Assembly (NCBI GenBank): GCA_037043015.1
Contig: CM073325.1
Span: 15,293,001 to 15,357,000 of the forward strand
Length of the DNA stretch: 64,000 nt
DNA from: Bryum argenteum
Taxonomy: Eukaryota > Streptophyta > Bryopsida > Bryales > Bryaceae
Direction: 5' to 3'
Shown piece after piece: positions 49,441 through 61,326 of the stretch. Under the pieces are notes generated by a model. That model saw only the letters and a list, made by a program, of their open reading frames with translations. It was not told the origin of the DNA and did no database searches. A program made the position numbers and the translations under genes. Each line of letters opens with the position of its first letter. The stretch's first letter is position 1.

Positions 49441-50520
49441 TATCTATAACACTTATTTTGAATTTGTGTTTTTTGTCTACAAATAGGCACACAATGTAAT
49501 GTAATACGCACAATTTTGAAATTGTGTTTTTTGTCTACAAATAGCCTCTACCGGGTTTTGCTATTGTGAAAACAAAACAATTATTGCTTTTCGCAAATAG
49601 ATTTCATCATTGTGTTATTAGAGTGTGTTGTTCTACATTTTTTAGACCTAAAACTTTCAAAAATATAGAGCTGAAAAATATAAAGTTTTTGAAGGGATGA
49701 AATGTAATCACATGCAATTTTTAAAGATTTTGGTTTCCTATCATCATAAAGTTGAAGACTTTCGTTTTTTGAAATAACTAATTACTAATTGCCAAAATAT
49801 GGTAGATGCTACGTTAGTAGTTTTATGGTACTAAAGAGTCTTGGTCTAATGGTCAAACTCATGAGCAATGTACTAATAATGATATTTAGTGGTATAGGGG
49901 TGATACAATTAGTTTTTGTTATCCTTGGTTACTATGTTTGTAAATTGGTCAACAAATGATGTAAGTCTTTTTTTTAAATCTAAACTTTTCTCTTCCTTCC
50001 CGCATTGGGTTGGCGGACTAGCCTTAAGTCAAGTTGGTGGCTAGTAGGTATTCTCAACTTTGGTTCACTTATAAATCAAACTTAAATAAGGCCACTCAAT
50101 TAATAATGCCAAGTGGGTCTTTTCGTTGAAAACTTTGTCATGAGTTGCTAGACATGTCTTTTTTTGTTTCAAGTTATCATGTTCTTTCATACAATTCAAG
50201 CAACTTGACAACACCAACGGCTCGACTACACAAGAGCGTTGAGACAAATGAAAGTCTGCCATTAGTCTGTGCTTGCATTCATGAACAACTTTATTATTGT
50301 AACAACCCTCTAATAGGTTTATTACCAACTCACAACAATTTAGCTAGGAAGACAAAACCTAGAACTTTATTAAGCTCAACCTCCCAACCATAGAGAAGAG
50401 CTCACTACCAAAGAGAGCCTCTACCTTCTCACCCCCGAGCTTATATATGAGTTCCTTCCCAAAAGGAACTACAGTCTATCTTAGGCTATGTTCCAGAGTC
50501 TAGCCTATTCATAAATCATT
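49441..50520. other. AT-rich stretch with local duplication
   Basis: No gene is seen. A segment of about 35 bp ending TGTCTACAAATAG occurs twice (about 49455-49487 and 49513-49546). The frames near 50065-50393 are chance overlaps of both strands. Confidence 0.4.
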
Positions 50521-50524
50521 CTAT

Positions 50525-50945
50525 CTTCTTTACTCCTATATCTGGAGTAAAGATAATCCATAGATCGTTCTAGATCCTTCTATCTCTTTAACTCATAGAC
50601 TCTTCTAGATCTTTACTCCTATATTTAGAGTAAAGACAATTCATCACGATCTTTACTCCTATATTTAGAGTAAAGTTAATTCACTACTATCAGTAATCTA
50701 ATTCTAGTGTACCTCATCTTGAGTTGTCTAACTCTTGTACACATGTTCTCAATCTTGGAGTGGTCTGACTCCAATGCACTAAATATAGAGCTGTCTAACC
50801 CCAGTGCACATGTTCTCAATCTTGGAGTGGTCTCGACTCAATGCACTAAATATAGAGTTGTCTAACTCCGATGCACATGTTCTCAATGCTGAGTTGTCGA
50901 CTCCGGTCCATCCATCCTCAACTGGGAGTTGTCTGACTCCTTTCA
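50525..50945. repeat. Two adjoining tandem arrays
   Basis: At 50525-50690 the near-palindromic word TTTACTCCTATATTTAGAGTAAAG and its variants recur three times. At about 50716-50945 a unit of 66 bp recurs about three times, marked by CATGTTCTCAATCTTGGAG at 50741, 50807 and 50873, and by GAGTTGTCTAACTC. The arrays could belong to a terminal repeat of a larger element, but I could not find a second copy. Confidence 0.7.
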
Positions 50946-51202
50946 TCCTCTGCTTACACACTGTCCAATGTGGTTAGAAGATTTCATTCATCCATCTATC
51001 AATGTAAGTTACCTTACAATTATGCATGAAAAGGATTTGAAAGTATGGACCTAGATGATTTTCATAAGCGTAATAGTTTAATTAATTGCATTGCAAACCC
51101 ACCTCTACAATTGAAATATAATTATTTAGATGTAATTATAGCACAACCTTAACGCATTTATTTTCAATGAAACATCCATAATGCATGATTGATAATACTT
51201 AA

Positions 51203-51630
51203 CCCCTAAACGCCCAAGGGGGGGTAAAGCTCCTAACAATTGGTAATAATGCTGATTTTTTCAAAACTGCGTAAAAACAAATAAAAGATGAAAATGGAAA
51301 ATCCAACCGTAGGATCTTCTTTGGAGCATGGCAATTAGTATGACCCCTAAGTTGCATGCCATTTGGAGGTATGGATTTCAAGATCCATGCAAAAAAGGGG
51401 TGAATATCACACCACCAAAACTTTCATGAAAAATCTCTTTCGCCCACTCTCACAAATTGAGGATCAAGGTTTTTACTATTTATCCAAGGAGGGAGTGAAG
51501 TAAACCCACCGAGGAGTTGAGCAAAAAAAAACGGCGGATGAAAAATCGATGGGATGAAAGCGGGGTTGTGCACCAAAGACGGAGCCTCACATCGAAAATG
51601 TCGAAAAACGACACCGTGGGCGCTTAAGGG
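51203..51630. mobile_element. TTAA-flanked MITE, family B, 428 bp
   Basis: TTAA precedes the left end (51199-51202) and follows the right end (51631-51634). The termini CCCCTAAACGCCCA and the complement of TGGGCGCTTAAGGG form imperfect inverted repeats. The interior contains the family A word ATCCAACCGTAGGATCTTC, which suggests a shared ancestor. No coding frame spans it. Confidence 0.7.
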
Positions 51631-51634
51631 TTAA

Positions 51635-53396
51635 TGTCATACTATTATTAAAAAAATACTAGAATATGTTAACAAAGTTGACAGATAGTACTAGCATTGA
51701 CATTCTACATTGGTTACGGTATGGTGTACATGGCAATTTGTGTTAGAATTTGTATTTTTTATATGAATGTTGAATACCGTTGTTTGTGTACTTTGGTGGT
51801 TGAGGCTTAACCCCCTCAATTTCAAATGCTATATACCACTACAAGTAAGATACTTATTAAATAACACGTGCGGCGTGATCAACTGAGTTGGTCGCAATTG
51901 CCCCTCTTTTTTGCTTGGTAGTGGGTGAATACGCTTATGTATATACAAATAAAACAAATGAATACCAATTATTGAAAATCAACCAATCGCAGCCCTTAAA
52001 AGGTCGACCAATCACGGTCACACATAATTGTAATACTTTTTTTTGCTTCAGCACTAAAAAGTAAAAAGAAAAAACGTGATATCTTAATATGTTTCTCTAT
52101 TGAAATGCATATGTTTGCAATGCCATAAAAATGAGTCAAAATTTGACAACACTCAACATTCTAAAAAGCTTGCATTAGTAGAAATAATGCTCATAGATAT
52201 TTCATGTATAATGTATTCATTATGACATAGAAGTGCATATTTAAATCACATTTTGAATAATATTTATACTTGTCAATTTTTATCAAATTTCTACTAGTGT
52301 AGTAGGCTCTACTAATGCATATTATACTAGTAGAAATCTGGAAAAAGTGAGGAATAGAACTATCTATTTGATGCTACAAAAGAATAATTTACAAGAAAGT
52401 TTTTTTATTAATATGTATAGGTTATTCCAGACAAACTTTTGACCACCAACATCATCCGGCCTATTCTTTTGCATACAAGGAGTTGTTATAATTACCCACA
52501 AGAAGTCAAATATAAAGAAATTTCCTTGCCTAAAAAGAGATATATATATATATATATATCTAACACATTCGAGTTTAAAATACACAAAATTTTGAAAAAT
52601 TAAATGAATTTTTCTATTGATGGTATTCATATGAACAATAGTTTCATCGTGACCAACAATTTGTATGAAACGTTTCAAAATCGATGCAGTCTTGGTCACT
52701 CCGCCATCTTAAAATTTGCACATGGTTCACTTAATGAGATTTCTTTAATGAAGGGTGCAATAATTTTGAAACTTAAGCCTTTTGAAATATAGATAAAATC
52801 TATCAAAAACCGTTGTACTCATATAAGTAATCTCACCAAACAATAAGTCCTCATGGTTGGCGTTACATCACGATAAATTGTGTTCAAACAATTGTCCAAG
52901 ATGACTTGTTTGTGATAACAAAGAGTGCTTATTTAAATGAGGCCTCTAAAAGCATCAAAATCAATTATTATATTTTTCTTTTTTCTTTTTTCCTTTTTCT
53001 TCAGATTTCTACTAGAGTAATAGGTTTTACCGTTGCTTATTATACTCGTAGAACTTTGAAAAAATTTGATGACTCAAATCATTTTTTAAAGTGTCATTAG
53101 AAACATGAATCATGCAAGTGTTCCACTATCATTTGAACAACTAGTTGTTAATGAATTCTTGAATACTATTTTGCTACTATATCTTGCAGTGTACTATTAA
53201 GGACCTCAAAGGTAAACTCGGTCATCATTAGCGTCTCATCTCACCTTTGCTTGTCATAATATCTTTGAGAAATTATAATGGTTATAGATTGTGCATGTTA
53301 CAGTGGGGTCAAGTTTAATCAAGAATCTTGAATCAAGAATACTTTGTCTAATGTGAATGTAAGAGCAATGGAGAATTCTATGAATTTTGCAAAGTA
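51635..53396. other. AT-rich stretch without a gene
   Basis: No supported gene is present. It contains a (TA)n run at about 52540-52560 and two related fragments with the words ATTTCTACTAG and GTAATAGG/GTAGTAGG near 52285-52345 and 53003-53055, possibly pieces of a decayed repeat. Confidence 0.4.
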
Positions 53397-53400
53397 TTAA

Positions 53401-53660
53401 CCCCTAAATTTCCTTGTTGCAAAACGGTCTAAGTCACAAAATTTGACATCCCTTTAAATTAAGCTTAGAAAATTTCAATCTAAGAATTATTAGAGAGATT
53501 CAACCGTAAGATCTCAAGGTTCACTTGAAATTCTTCTCACAAACCAAATTTGTACCGTTCATTCTTTCTCATTTGTGAGATTATAATGGTCAAAGTTGGC
53601 TGAGTTTTTCTCCTGCGAAAACCTCCAAAACTCGTTTCCGGTTTTAAAGAAAGTTAGGGG
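53401..53660. mobile_element. TTAA MITE, family A copy with intact borders
   Basis: A 260-bp element runs opposite to copy 1: it begins CCCCTAAATTTCCTTGTTGC and ends AAGTTAGGGG. TTAA is present on both sides (53397-53400 and 53661-53664). The conserved middle ATTATAATGGTCAAAGTTGG is intact. Confidence 0.8.
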
Positions 53661-53664
53661 TTAA

Positions 53665-56215
53665 CTATCTCAAAGTAGTTATTGAAAATATACAAGAAGT
53701 CTCAAAAATGTAGAATTGCTTGAACACAACAAATGAGGTCATAATCTAAAAAGTATGTATCACATGACTTATTTTTTTGAAAGTTTATCTTTTTAGAATC
53801 ATATATTATTAACATTGGATTCATGAAACTTGTATGGGCATCCTCATCAACCTTTCAACATTAATAACATGTCCATTGTATACACACCACATGCACCAAC
53901 CAATAAATAAAAACTAAAATTAATGACCAACCTCAAACAAACTTAATGGTCTTACGACAATAATGTTATGTTCGGTGAACATACGCATCAAGAATCATGT
54001 CACAACAAGCCCGCTAGAGTACATCAATTACAATGATGGGGATGGGTGTGTGCATCATATTGTCTATTCCTTCCACAAGCTGGGAGCCAAGAATGAGTGA
54101 TATGTACGCATGAGAAACCAACATGGGAGGGTACATAACAAGGTCATAATGGACGGGACTCCCGAGAAACCACAAAACAAGATCATAAAATCGTCGAGAT
54201 CCCGGACGAGGTGAACACACTCAAAGTGTGAACAAAAGAAAACAAAAAAACAAAACGTTAAATCAATGCTCGAAGAACAACACGTGGCAACTCATGATGT
54301 GAGTAAGTGTTGTGTGAATTGAATCCCACAATCTTTTGATGGAGAACGTTTGTATGGGCTTGTTCTATTGTTGACATGTGGATTCCGGGACCATTTCATG
54401 TCCTCATCACGTTATGAAAACATTGAGACAAAGTTTCCCGGGGCTAAATTGGTGTTTAAGTGTTGGTCGAATATGGTGTTTGTTCTTGTCCATCGTCACA
54501 AACTTAGGGGCATTTTACATGGAGAGTTCACGTTCTTTTGAAGCTTGCAAACACTAGTGACCTTATTTTTAATTTACATCCTAAAGTGCGTGAATCTTTC
54601 TTCTTGCATCAATTTCTTCGGTAGTAGAATTGTGGTTTGAGTGAACTACGTGACACCCAATATTGGCAATTTACAGCCACGGTGGGTTTGAACTGCAAGA
54701 GTGGGTGTAGTGGTTGGTTTACTCATACCATCTTTCTACTTGTGCCATGAACCCGATTCAGAGCCAAAAGGCTCAATATTACGAGCTTTGACACATCTAC
54801 CCAGCCTTGTTTAGCCAGAAACATAGTTCAATTTTTTTGTGTCATAAATGGAAATAAAGGTAAAATATCCAAATCTCTACTGTACAATCTCATGTATACT
54901 TATTGTAGGTCACGTGGATCAGATTTTGAGTCATAAGGCCTCATAGACTGCGAGACCGTGACATATTAGAACTTAGGAAAAAAAAATCACAAACTTTCTA
55001 CATGATTTTCACTTGCCAAAATCTCTCTCCTGGTTCATTTCTTGAATTTTGAGAAATGAACCAATGACACGTAAGGAACTTTTTGCCCTTATGAACTGCT
55101 TGACTCCCCATGTAAAGAAAGCATCCCTCACTAAGAGTACACCCAATACCAACAAAATATCCTAAAACCGATGATATTCACACACTAAAAAATTAATTGC
55201 CTAGGAAAAGTTAAGACATGCACCATCAAATTACATTCTCTTTTTGGAAGTACATATTGTTGACATTAGGTACAACATTTGTGCGAAAGCTTGTCGTGAG
55301 TACAAGAGGCAAGGAAATGTGGTTGCAATGCGACAAAAATACTAGCGAAATGTACAATGATTACAATGTTCGAGTAGTATGACGCACATGAAAGCGTGGA
55401 CTTGTATTTACTCAAGTACAAGGGGGAAAATATTGCTCCGAGCGGACTAAATTTCAAGTATGGTGGTAGATCTTTTGCACCCCGTAGTAATGGTCAGGTG
55501 TTTTTTACGATGAAAAAATGTATGTGTACTATTCTTGCAAGTCAAATACAAATGAAAAGAGACACAAAAGTGCGTGATTCCCTCACCTTCCAATCTGACA
55601 AAGTACTTCTACTGAGTTTTTTCATCTTTACCAAACCATGATAATATTCAAAAGGGGACTCAAGAGTATCAAGAATTCAAGATAGGCGGTAGCATTTTTT
55701 TATTCTCTTTAACATTTTTTAAGCTTAATATTTTAAAGGGGAAGGTAGTAAATGAAGAATAAATAAATAGCAATAAGAAATATTTTGAGATTTTTGTAAA
55801 GATGGATCCATAATGATTATGATGTGTAACAAAGTATCAATGGGTCTTCAACAAACTCAAACCATCATTGTACTATCGAGCTTGCATGTGCACTCGAAAA
55901 CATTTGCTATGGCCAAGAATCTCTCCGTTGTTGTACATGAACCACCCCTCCGTGGATCACCGTTCATTTGGTGGATTGATTATTTCCGGTAATCGGCGAC
56001 CACTAATAGTGTGAAACGGAATTGTTGTCATGTCCCGTGGGCATATCATCAAGGTAGGTCAAACAGGCATTTTATTCACGCCAGACCTACAAGGGTTTGG
56101 TGTTCTTATCTATCTTAACTATCGGTGAAACAATATTATGAATTTCTTAGCATATGATGTTCATAGATTTACGCTTGTAGTTTACATTGCACGATCACAT
56201 CCTTGTTGAAAATTA
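53665..56215. other. Repeat-rich stretch, no confident gene
   Basis: Short frames at 54350-54541 and 55396-55641 share protein-like words (both are preceded by TTTGTATGGG- or GTATTTACTC-type sequence), but neither shows a known domain. At about 55020-55130 lies a partial copy of the Harbinger-like foldback seen at 31715: a GGTTCATTTCTTGAATTTTG palindrome, then CTTGACTCCCCATGTAAAG. Confidence 0.4.
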
Positions 56216-56216
56216 T

Positions 56217-56440
56217 CCCCTAAACTAATCTTCCTTCCTTGATACAAAATTGCCTATATTACCAAATTTGAGTCCAAAAGACCCAGTCTAAGTCTAAGCA
56301 TTATTTAGAAGATCCAACCGTAGGATCTCAAAGTTGACTTGACATCAGGCTACTCACATGTCAAAATTTGAACGGTTGATTCTTCTTCATTTGCAAAATC
56401 GCAATGGTCAATTTTTCTCATGGGGGAACCTCTTGAACCT
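56217..56440. mobile_element. TTAA MITE, family A, degraded copy
   Basis: The left end reads CCCCTAAACTAATCTTCC, preceded by TTAT in place of TTAA. The interior words GATCCAACCGTAGGATCTC and AATGGTCAATTTTTCTC are present. The right terminus is not intact. Confidence 0.55.
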
Positions 56441-56658
56441 ATCTCTTTAACATTCTCCCTCATCGTTGGGATGTTTATTTTGTAAATCCTTTCTTCGCTA
56501 GGGAGTGCGTGCGTTCTATCATATACTTCAACGTACCTTTGGGGTGTCAACAATGGTATCTTTTGTACTCGTTCAAATAAACGACGACCGGACCGGACCA
56601 TTCTTCGTTTATTATTTGGTTGAGACAATGGACGGACCGACGATGATTGCTCTCATTA

Positions 56659-56682
56659 GCATGGCATGGCATGGCATGGCAC
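56659..56682. repeat. (GGCAT)n pentanucleotide microsatellite
   Basis: Four to five direct copies of GGCAT. Confidence 0.85.
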
Positions 56683-56931
56683 TGTGGTGATGGTTTTTTG
56701 GTTAGCCAGGTTTTTGTTTCCTGTGGAACTGTAGATGGATATTTGGATGTGTGGGGCCAATTGCGCTATTAGCACTTACAGTTATGCAAGGCTTTGTGAC
56801 CATGATATTTTCCTATGTACATAGTACCCGGATTACACGTGTCCGTCCGTTTGCGGAATGTAACTTGCATAACGTCGGGTTTTGGGAAGTCAAAGTGATG
56901 CAGACTGCTTCTCCGTCTTTATAACCCTTAA

Positions 56932-57354
56932 CCCTTAAAGGCGCCTGTCAGCCCCTCGGGCTGTTTTCCAACAGAATCTTGCGTGTAACTCCTTTGATTC
57001 TCAATTTTTTACTTATTTTTTTATATCATTCTGGTCACCTTTTTGCGATGCATCTACAGACTGAAATCCTACAATTCAAATCGCAATTTGTATGAGTGAT
57101 TTGTGCTTTGAAAGGATTGTGGTAGGTAGGTTGGGATTGCACAAAACCTTGTAGGAGGTTGCAAACTCATCATTGATTGGTTCATTCATGTTGCCCAAGT
57201 TCAAAAAGTGCACTATTCATGTTGCCCAAGTTCAAAAAGTGCACTATTCATGTTGCCCAAGTTCAAAAAGTGCATTATTCATGTTGCCCAAGTCCAAAAG
57301 ATGGTGAGATCCAATTTCGGGCTGCCCATTGAGGAGTGGAAGGACCTTTAAGGG
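56932..57354. mobile_element. TTAA-flanked MITE, family C, 423 bp
   Basis: TTAA borders both ends (56928-56931 and 57355-57358). The termini CCCTTAAAGG and CCTTTAAGGG are exact inverted repeats of 10 bp. The interior carries a direct array of about four 29-bp units built on CATGTTGCCCAAGTTCAAAA (about 57188-57300). Confidence 0.7.
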
Positions 57355-57364
57355 TTAAACACCT

Positions 57365-57715
57365 AAGTTGACTGAAACGGGCAGCCCGAAATTGGATCAC
57401 AACATCTTTTGAACTTGGGCATCATGAATAGTGCACTTTTTGAACTTGGGCATCATGAATGATCTAATCAATGATGAGCTTGCAACCTCCTACAAGGTTA
57501 TGTACAACCCCAACCTATCTATCACAATCCTTTCAAAGCACAAAATCACTCATACAAATTGTGATTTGAATTCTACACTTTCACTTTTTGAATGCATCAT
57601 AGGAAGGTGACCAGTTTGACATCAAAATATAAGTGAAAATTTGAGTACATTGAGAGCTACAGAGGAGATTCTGTTGGAGCATGACCCCTCGCGTCACCTT
57701 AGGCGTTTCAGGGAT
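57365..57715. mobile_element. Inverted partial second copy of family C
   Basis: The sequence is the inverse of the family C element just to its left, with about 85-90 percent identity by eye. It carries only two of the 29-bp units and ends near CTTAGGCGTTTCAGGGATAA, an altered outer terminus. It lacks the inner terminus. Together the two copies form an inverted repeat with arms of about 330 bp and a spacer of only about 30 bp. Confidence 0.7.
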
Positions 57716-57719
57716 AAGT

Positions 57720-58020
57720 GGTCCACCATGTTCGCATAAAAAATTCACTTGTCTTTGTGCAATTTTGCATAGATTTTGTTCATTTACTAGGAAGCGTTTT
57801 GAGTATGGAGTTTTGAGAATGTTTTGGAGAATGCATGAATAGAATGAGTTTCCACAAATTGCAAACCCATTTAGGGTGTTAAGAAATTATGGCATGCATT
57901 TTAGCGCATGCAACTTTTGTTTTGGGGTATTGAAAGATGAAGAATGTTTTTTCTCATGGCAAGCCAATTATTTGGATTTTTAATGTAAGAGAGATCTTAG
58001 GGTTAAGCCCAACAACTTCA
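57720..58020. repeat. Dispersed repeat family D, partial copy
   Basis: It matches part of the family D tract at 48.6-48.85 kb, for example the words GGCATGCATTTTAG and TGGCAAGCCAATTA. Only about 300 bp are recognisable. Confidence 0.45.
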
Positions 58021-58369
58021 TCTAAGATTTCAGGTAAGTAGTATGTTTTGTTTTGTGACGTTATGATCTGGGGTCGGCCGGTTGGTTGGATCGAGCCGCA
58101 TGAGGTGTTGTCAGTAGCAGATTTTTTTTTGTAGAGTTGCGGAAAACAACGGGTCGTTGCATTCCAAATTTTGAAGTATTTATGGCCAGGAGATTACAAA
58201 ATTGGAAACAAAATGAATTCTGTGAGATTAGATACAATATAATCAAATTTTTAATATATTCTACAAACAGTTGTTACAATCTGCGTTAATATGTCTAAAG
58301 ATGTTATTCTCCTTTTATTCTTGAAGTTCAAATATTAGAAGTTAGGTTCATACTTTTTAATCCCAATTC

Positions 58370-60910
58370 TTTCATTATTTCGACGCTCATAAGATTCACG
58401 CTAGAACGGCTGTCAATTTGAACTTCATGAATTAAAGTTCCATCGATCATAACATCAGCTATGGAGGTTCCAAGATCTTCAAAAGATTTGGTAAATATTT
58501 ACCGGTTTAACCCTTTTGCTAACTAAGGAGGTACTTAACCCCTAAAGGTTCAAGAAAGCGGAAATCGCTTTTTGGAATTTCCGCAGGGAGAAAATTCAGC
58601 CAACTTTGACCATTATAATCTCAAAATTGGAGAAAAATTAACAGTTCAAAGTTGACATTTGTGAAAAGGGTCAAGTTACCTTCAAGATCCTACGGTTGGA
58701 TCTTCTAATCAATGCTTAGATTGAGTTTCTTTGCACCTAAAGTAGAAGAAGGTTCTTTTTGACAATTTTGTATCAAAGACCTTTAGGGGTTAATTCACTC
58801 TTACAGTTTGGTGATATAGCCAACAGTGGTTGGTTCACAGTGATTTGACATTGAATAGTATCAAAATTTACTAATAAATCATAGAATTCCATTCCATATC
58901 CTAATTTCATCATCCGTTTTGGTGGAGGTTGAGTATTTCCTATAGCATTGGCTCTTTTAGCCGGTATCTGGTAAAAAGTTGGTAAAAGTTGGGGGTTTGA
59001 TTATGGTAGAACATCTACAAGGGTAGTGACGTCCAAATTTGGCTAGTGATATTGGCTAGGAATTTGTTCTCTAGTTTTATTCTTGTCTTTCTTTCCATGT
59101 TATTTCTTCATGGGATTGTGCTAATTTTTCACTAGTTTCTTCTAGTTCTATTTCTCGACGTTTTTGTTTTCGAAATGATAGATACTCAGTTTCACTATGA
59201 GTGTCATTTGGGATTCACAATCTTTTACGTTCATCTTAGCTTTCTCAGCTTTGGTAGTTGCAAAGACAGTTTTTGGATAGAATTGTCTTTACAAGTAGTA
59301 TACTATGATAAAGATTGTTTGAAGGCCGAGAATTATCTTAAACTAGGAACTGTACATGTGTAGTCTACAAATAATCTCCTTCATAGGAATTACATTTTCT
59401 ACGTTGAGTAGTACAATCTTCTAATAAATGTCTTATTTGGCAGCATCTACTACACAAAGATGTGTCATCCATTGGTTTTTTTGGATTAGGGCATTCATAA
59501 GAATAATGTCCTAATTCTCCACATCCGTAGCACACTATGTACATTCCTCTCGTAGGGGACCATAACAATGAGTATTTGGATTGGTCGAAGGACCATTCAA
59601 AACTGGACGGGCATTATAAGTATTGTTCCTTCTAAGACAATTATCATTTTTTCCGGTATGATGGATTCACTCTAGGTGTTGTAAAAGGTCTTCTATCACA
59701 ATTAGGTGGTCCTTTTTGAATCCACGGTCGAGGATTAGGATTTGTCTTGACTTCTTTGACATTTTGTAAATTCCAACACTTTACAATGTCATGATTTCCA
59801 CGACAATAAGAATACTTAGGTCCTTGTTGAGGGGATGATGGATATTCAGTAGCCATATGTACTTTATCTTTCCAATTTGCACAAGAGACATTCATCCATG
59901 TGTTGGTTGGTTTTCGAATTTTTGTAGGTGCATTTGTGACTTGAATTTGTTCATGGGATTGGTTAATTTTGTAAGTTCATCTTGTAGGTGAGTGACTTTA
60001 TTTGGTTCAATTTCAAATTTTTGATTTTGTTGAATTGATGGTTCGTCAGGAGTTGGAGCAACAATTTTGTGGGGGAGTCCCATTTAAATAAACTGGTGTT
60101 TGCTTTTGTGGATATGAGACTTGCTATATAACAATGAGATTATATAGCGGTATCGAGATTAATGCACACACAATTTCAAACCGTGCAATATGTTGATCCG
60201 AGTTTGTACTCGCTTGACTTGAAAATTGGGGGTAGTCGAACCAAATTTAATAGTCTCCGTTGAGTCATTATATTTTTCAACTCAATTTTCTCTAATTGGA
60301 AAGTTTCTCTCAATTTGTCAGCAAGCAACGTTTGAATATGTTTGTTTTTAATTCACTTGTATCATATGAACTTTTGGATTGACTTTCACCTAGCTGCAAC
60401 AAGAATCGGTGTCTAGAAATTTCTAAGTGATGTGGTTCACTAGAATATTCTAGAGGAGAATTTTCACCATGCAACAGGTGACCCAATTTTTCCTGATCAC
60501 TTTGACATGATTGGTTCCAACTTTTCCAAGCTATTCGTTGAGAGGTTTTCAAAACTAAGTTTAGTTGGTTGTGAAAATAAGTACTCAATGGAGTTGTAGT
60601 TTTTGTAGAACTAATTGAAGTTTGTCCTGGTTCAAATGCCACAATAGGCACCAATAGGTTAGACTTTTGTTAAACACTACATTTGGTTCTATTGGTGAGT
60701 CACAAGGATTTATAATTCTAGAAGATTTTGTCATAGAATTGGTCTCACGGTTCTTTGAACTCCGACTTTTTGGGCTTAGAAGTCTTACTCCGACCGATAT
60801 TCTTGGATGTGATATATTTCTACGGGTGTTTTCAGTGTTAACTCTCTCCTCTCTTTGAATTTTCTGCACTGCCCGTTCTAATAAATTTTCATCTCTACTT
60901 TGCAACATGT
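58370..60910 (-). pseudogene. Decayed gag/protease region of an LTR-type retroelement
   Basis: Reading leftward, a Gln/Lys/Ser-rich region (about 60900-60300) is followed by a gag-like part. It has a CCHC zinc knuckle, CYGCGELGHYSYEC, at about 59510-59550, and imperfect Cys/His clusters on both sides. A retropepsin-like block (about 58400-58480) reads DSRSSVNLM where active enzymes have DSG or DTG, so the glycine is lost. Stops and frameshifts divide the frames. A 251-bp MITE splits the region between protease and gag. I see no reverse transcriptase, integrase or long terminal repeats. The arrangement fits a Ty3-type element, but the superfamily is uncertain. Confidence 0.6.
58539..58789. mobile_element. 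TTAA MITE, family A, inserted in retroelement
   Basis: A 251-bp element with termini CCCCTAAAGGTTC and the complement of GACCTTTAGGGG. TTAA flanks both ends (58535-58538 and 58790-58793). The surrounding retroelement sequence continues on both sides, so the MITE is younger than that insertion. Confidence 0.8.
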
Positions 60911-60973
60911 ATTTTGCCTATTGGCCCCATTAATTTTATCTTTTCAATTTATTTTACGGTTTCTTTTATGGGT

Positions 60974-61108
60974 GCGAGTAGGTCACCAGAGGTTGATAGG
61001 AGAGTGCTCAAAGAGGCAAGTAGGTCTCCAGAGGTTGGTAGGAGAGTGCTCAGAGAGGCGAGTAGGTCACTGGAGGTTGGTAGGAGAGTGCTCAAAGAGA
61101 CCGGTAGG
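60974..61108. repeat. 45-bp tandem repeat, three units
   Basis: Three copies of a 45-bp unit marked by GAGTAGGTC and GGTTGGTAGGAGAGTGCTC. The unit length is a multiple of three, so an open frame (60914-61135, plus) carries a 15-residue repeat around ASRSPEVGRRVLRE. I do not call it a gene. Confidence 0.75.
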
Positions 61109-61326
61109 CCGCGGACTGTGTGTCCGTGGCTGTGAAGGCAAAGGACCAGGCAACCGACAGTAGCAAGGGTAGATGGAACGCGGCTCTGCTCGTTGGCAGC
61201 CATAGGTAGGCTCTTCCCAGGCTATGCACGCGGACTTGGCTAGCCAAGCTTGACGCCCAATACCGCTCTTCCTAGAGTGGCCATGGGGATATAGGAGTGC
61301 GATTGCTACTTTACAAGGGTTACTAA

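Noticed and set aside
57188-57300. CRISPR-like array of repeats
   Set aside because: The 29-bp units are directly adjacent, without unique spacers, and belong to a eukaryotic inverted-repeat element.
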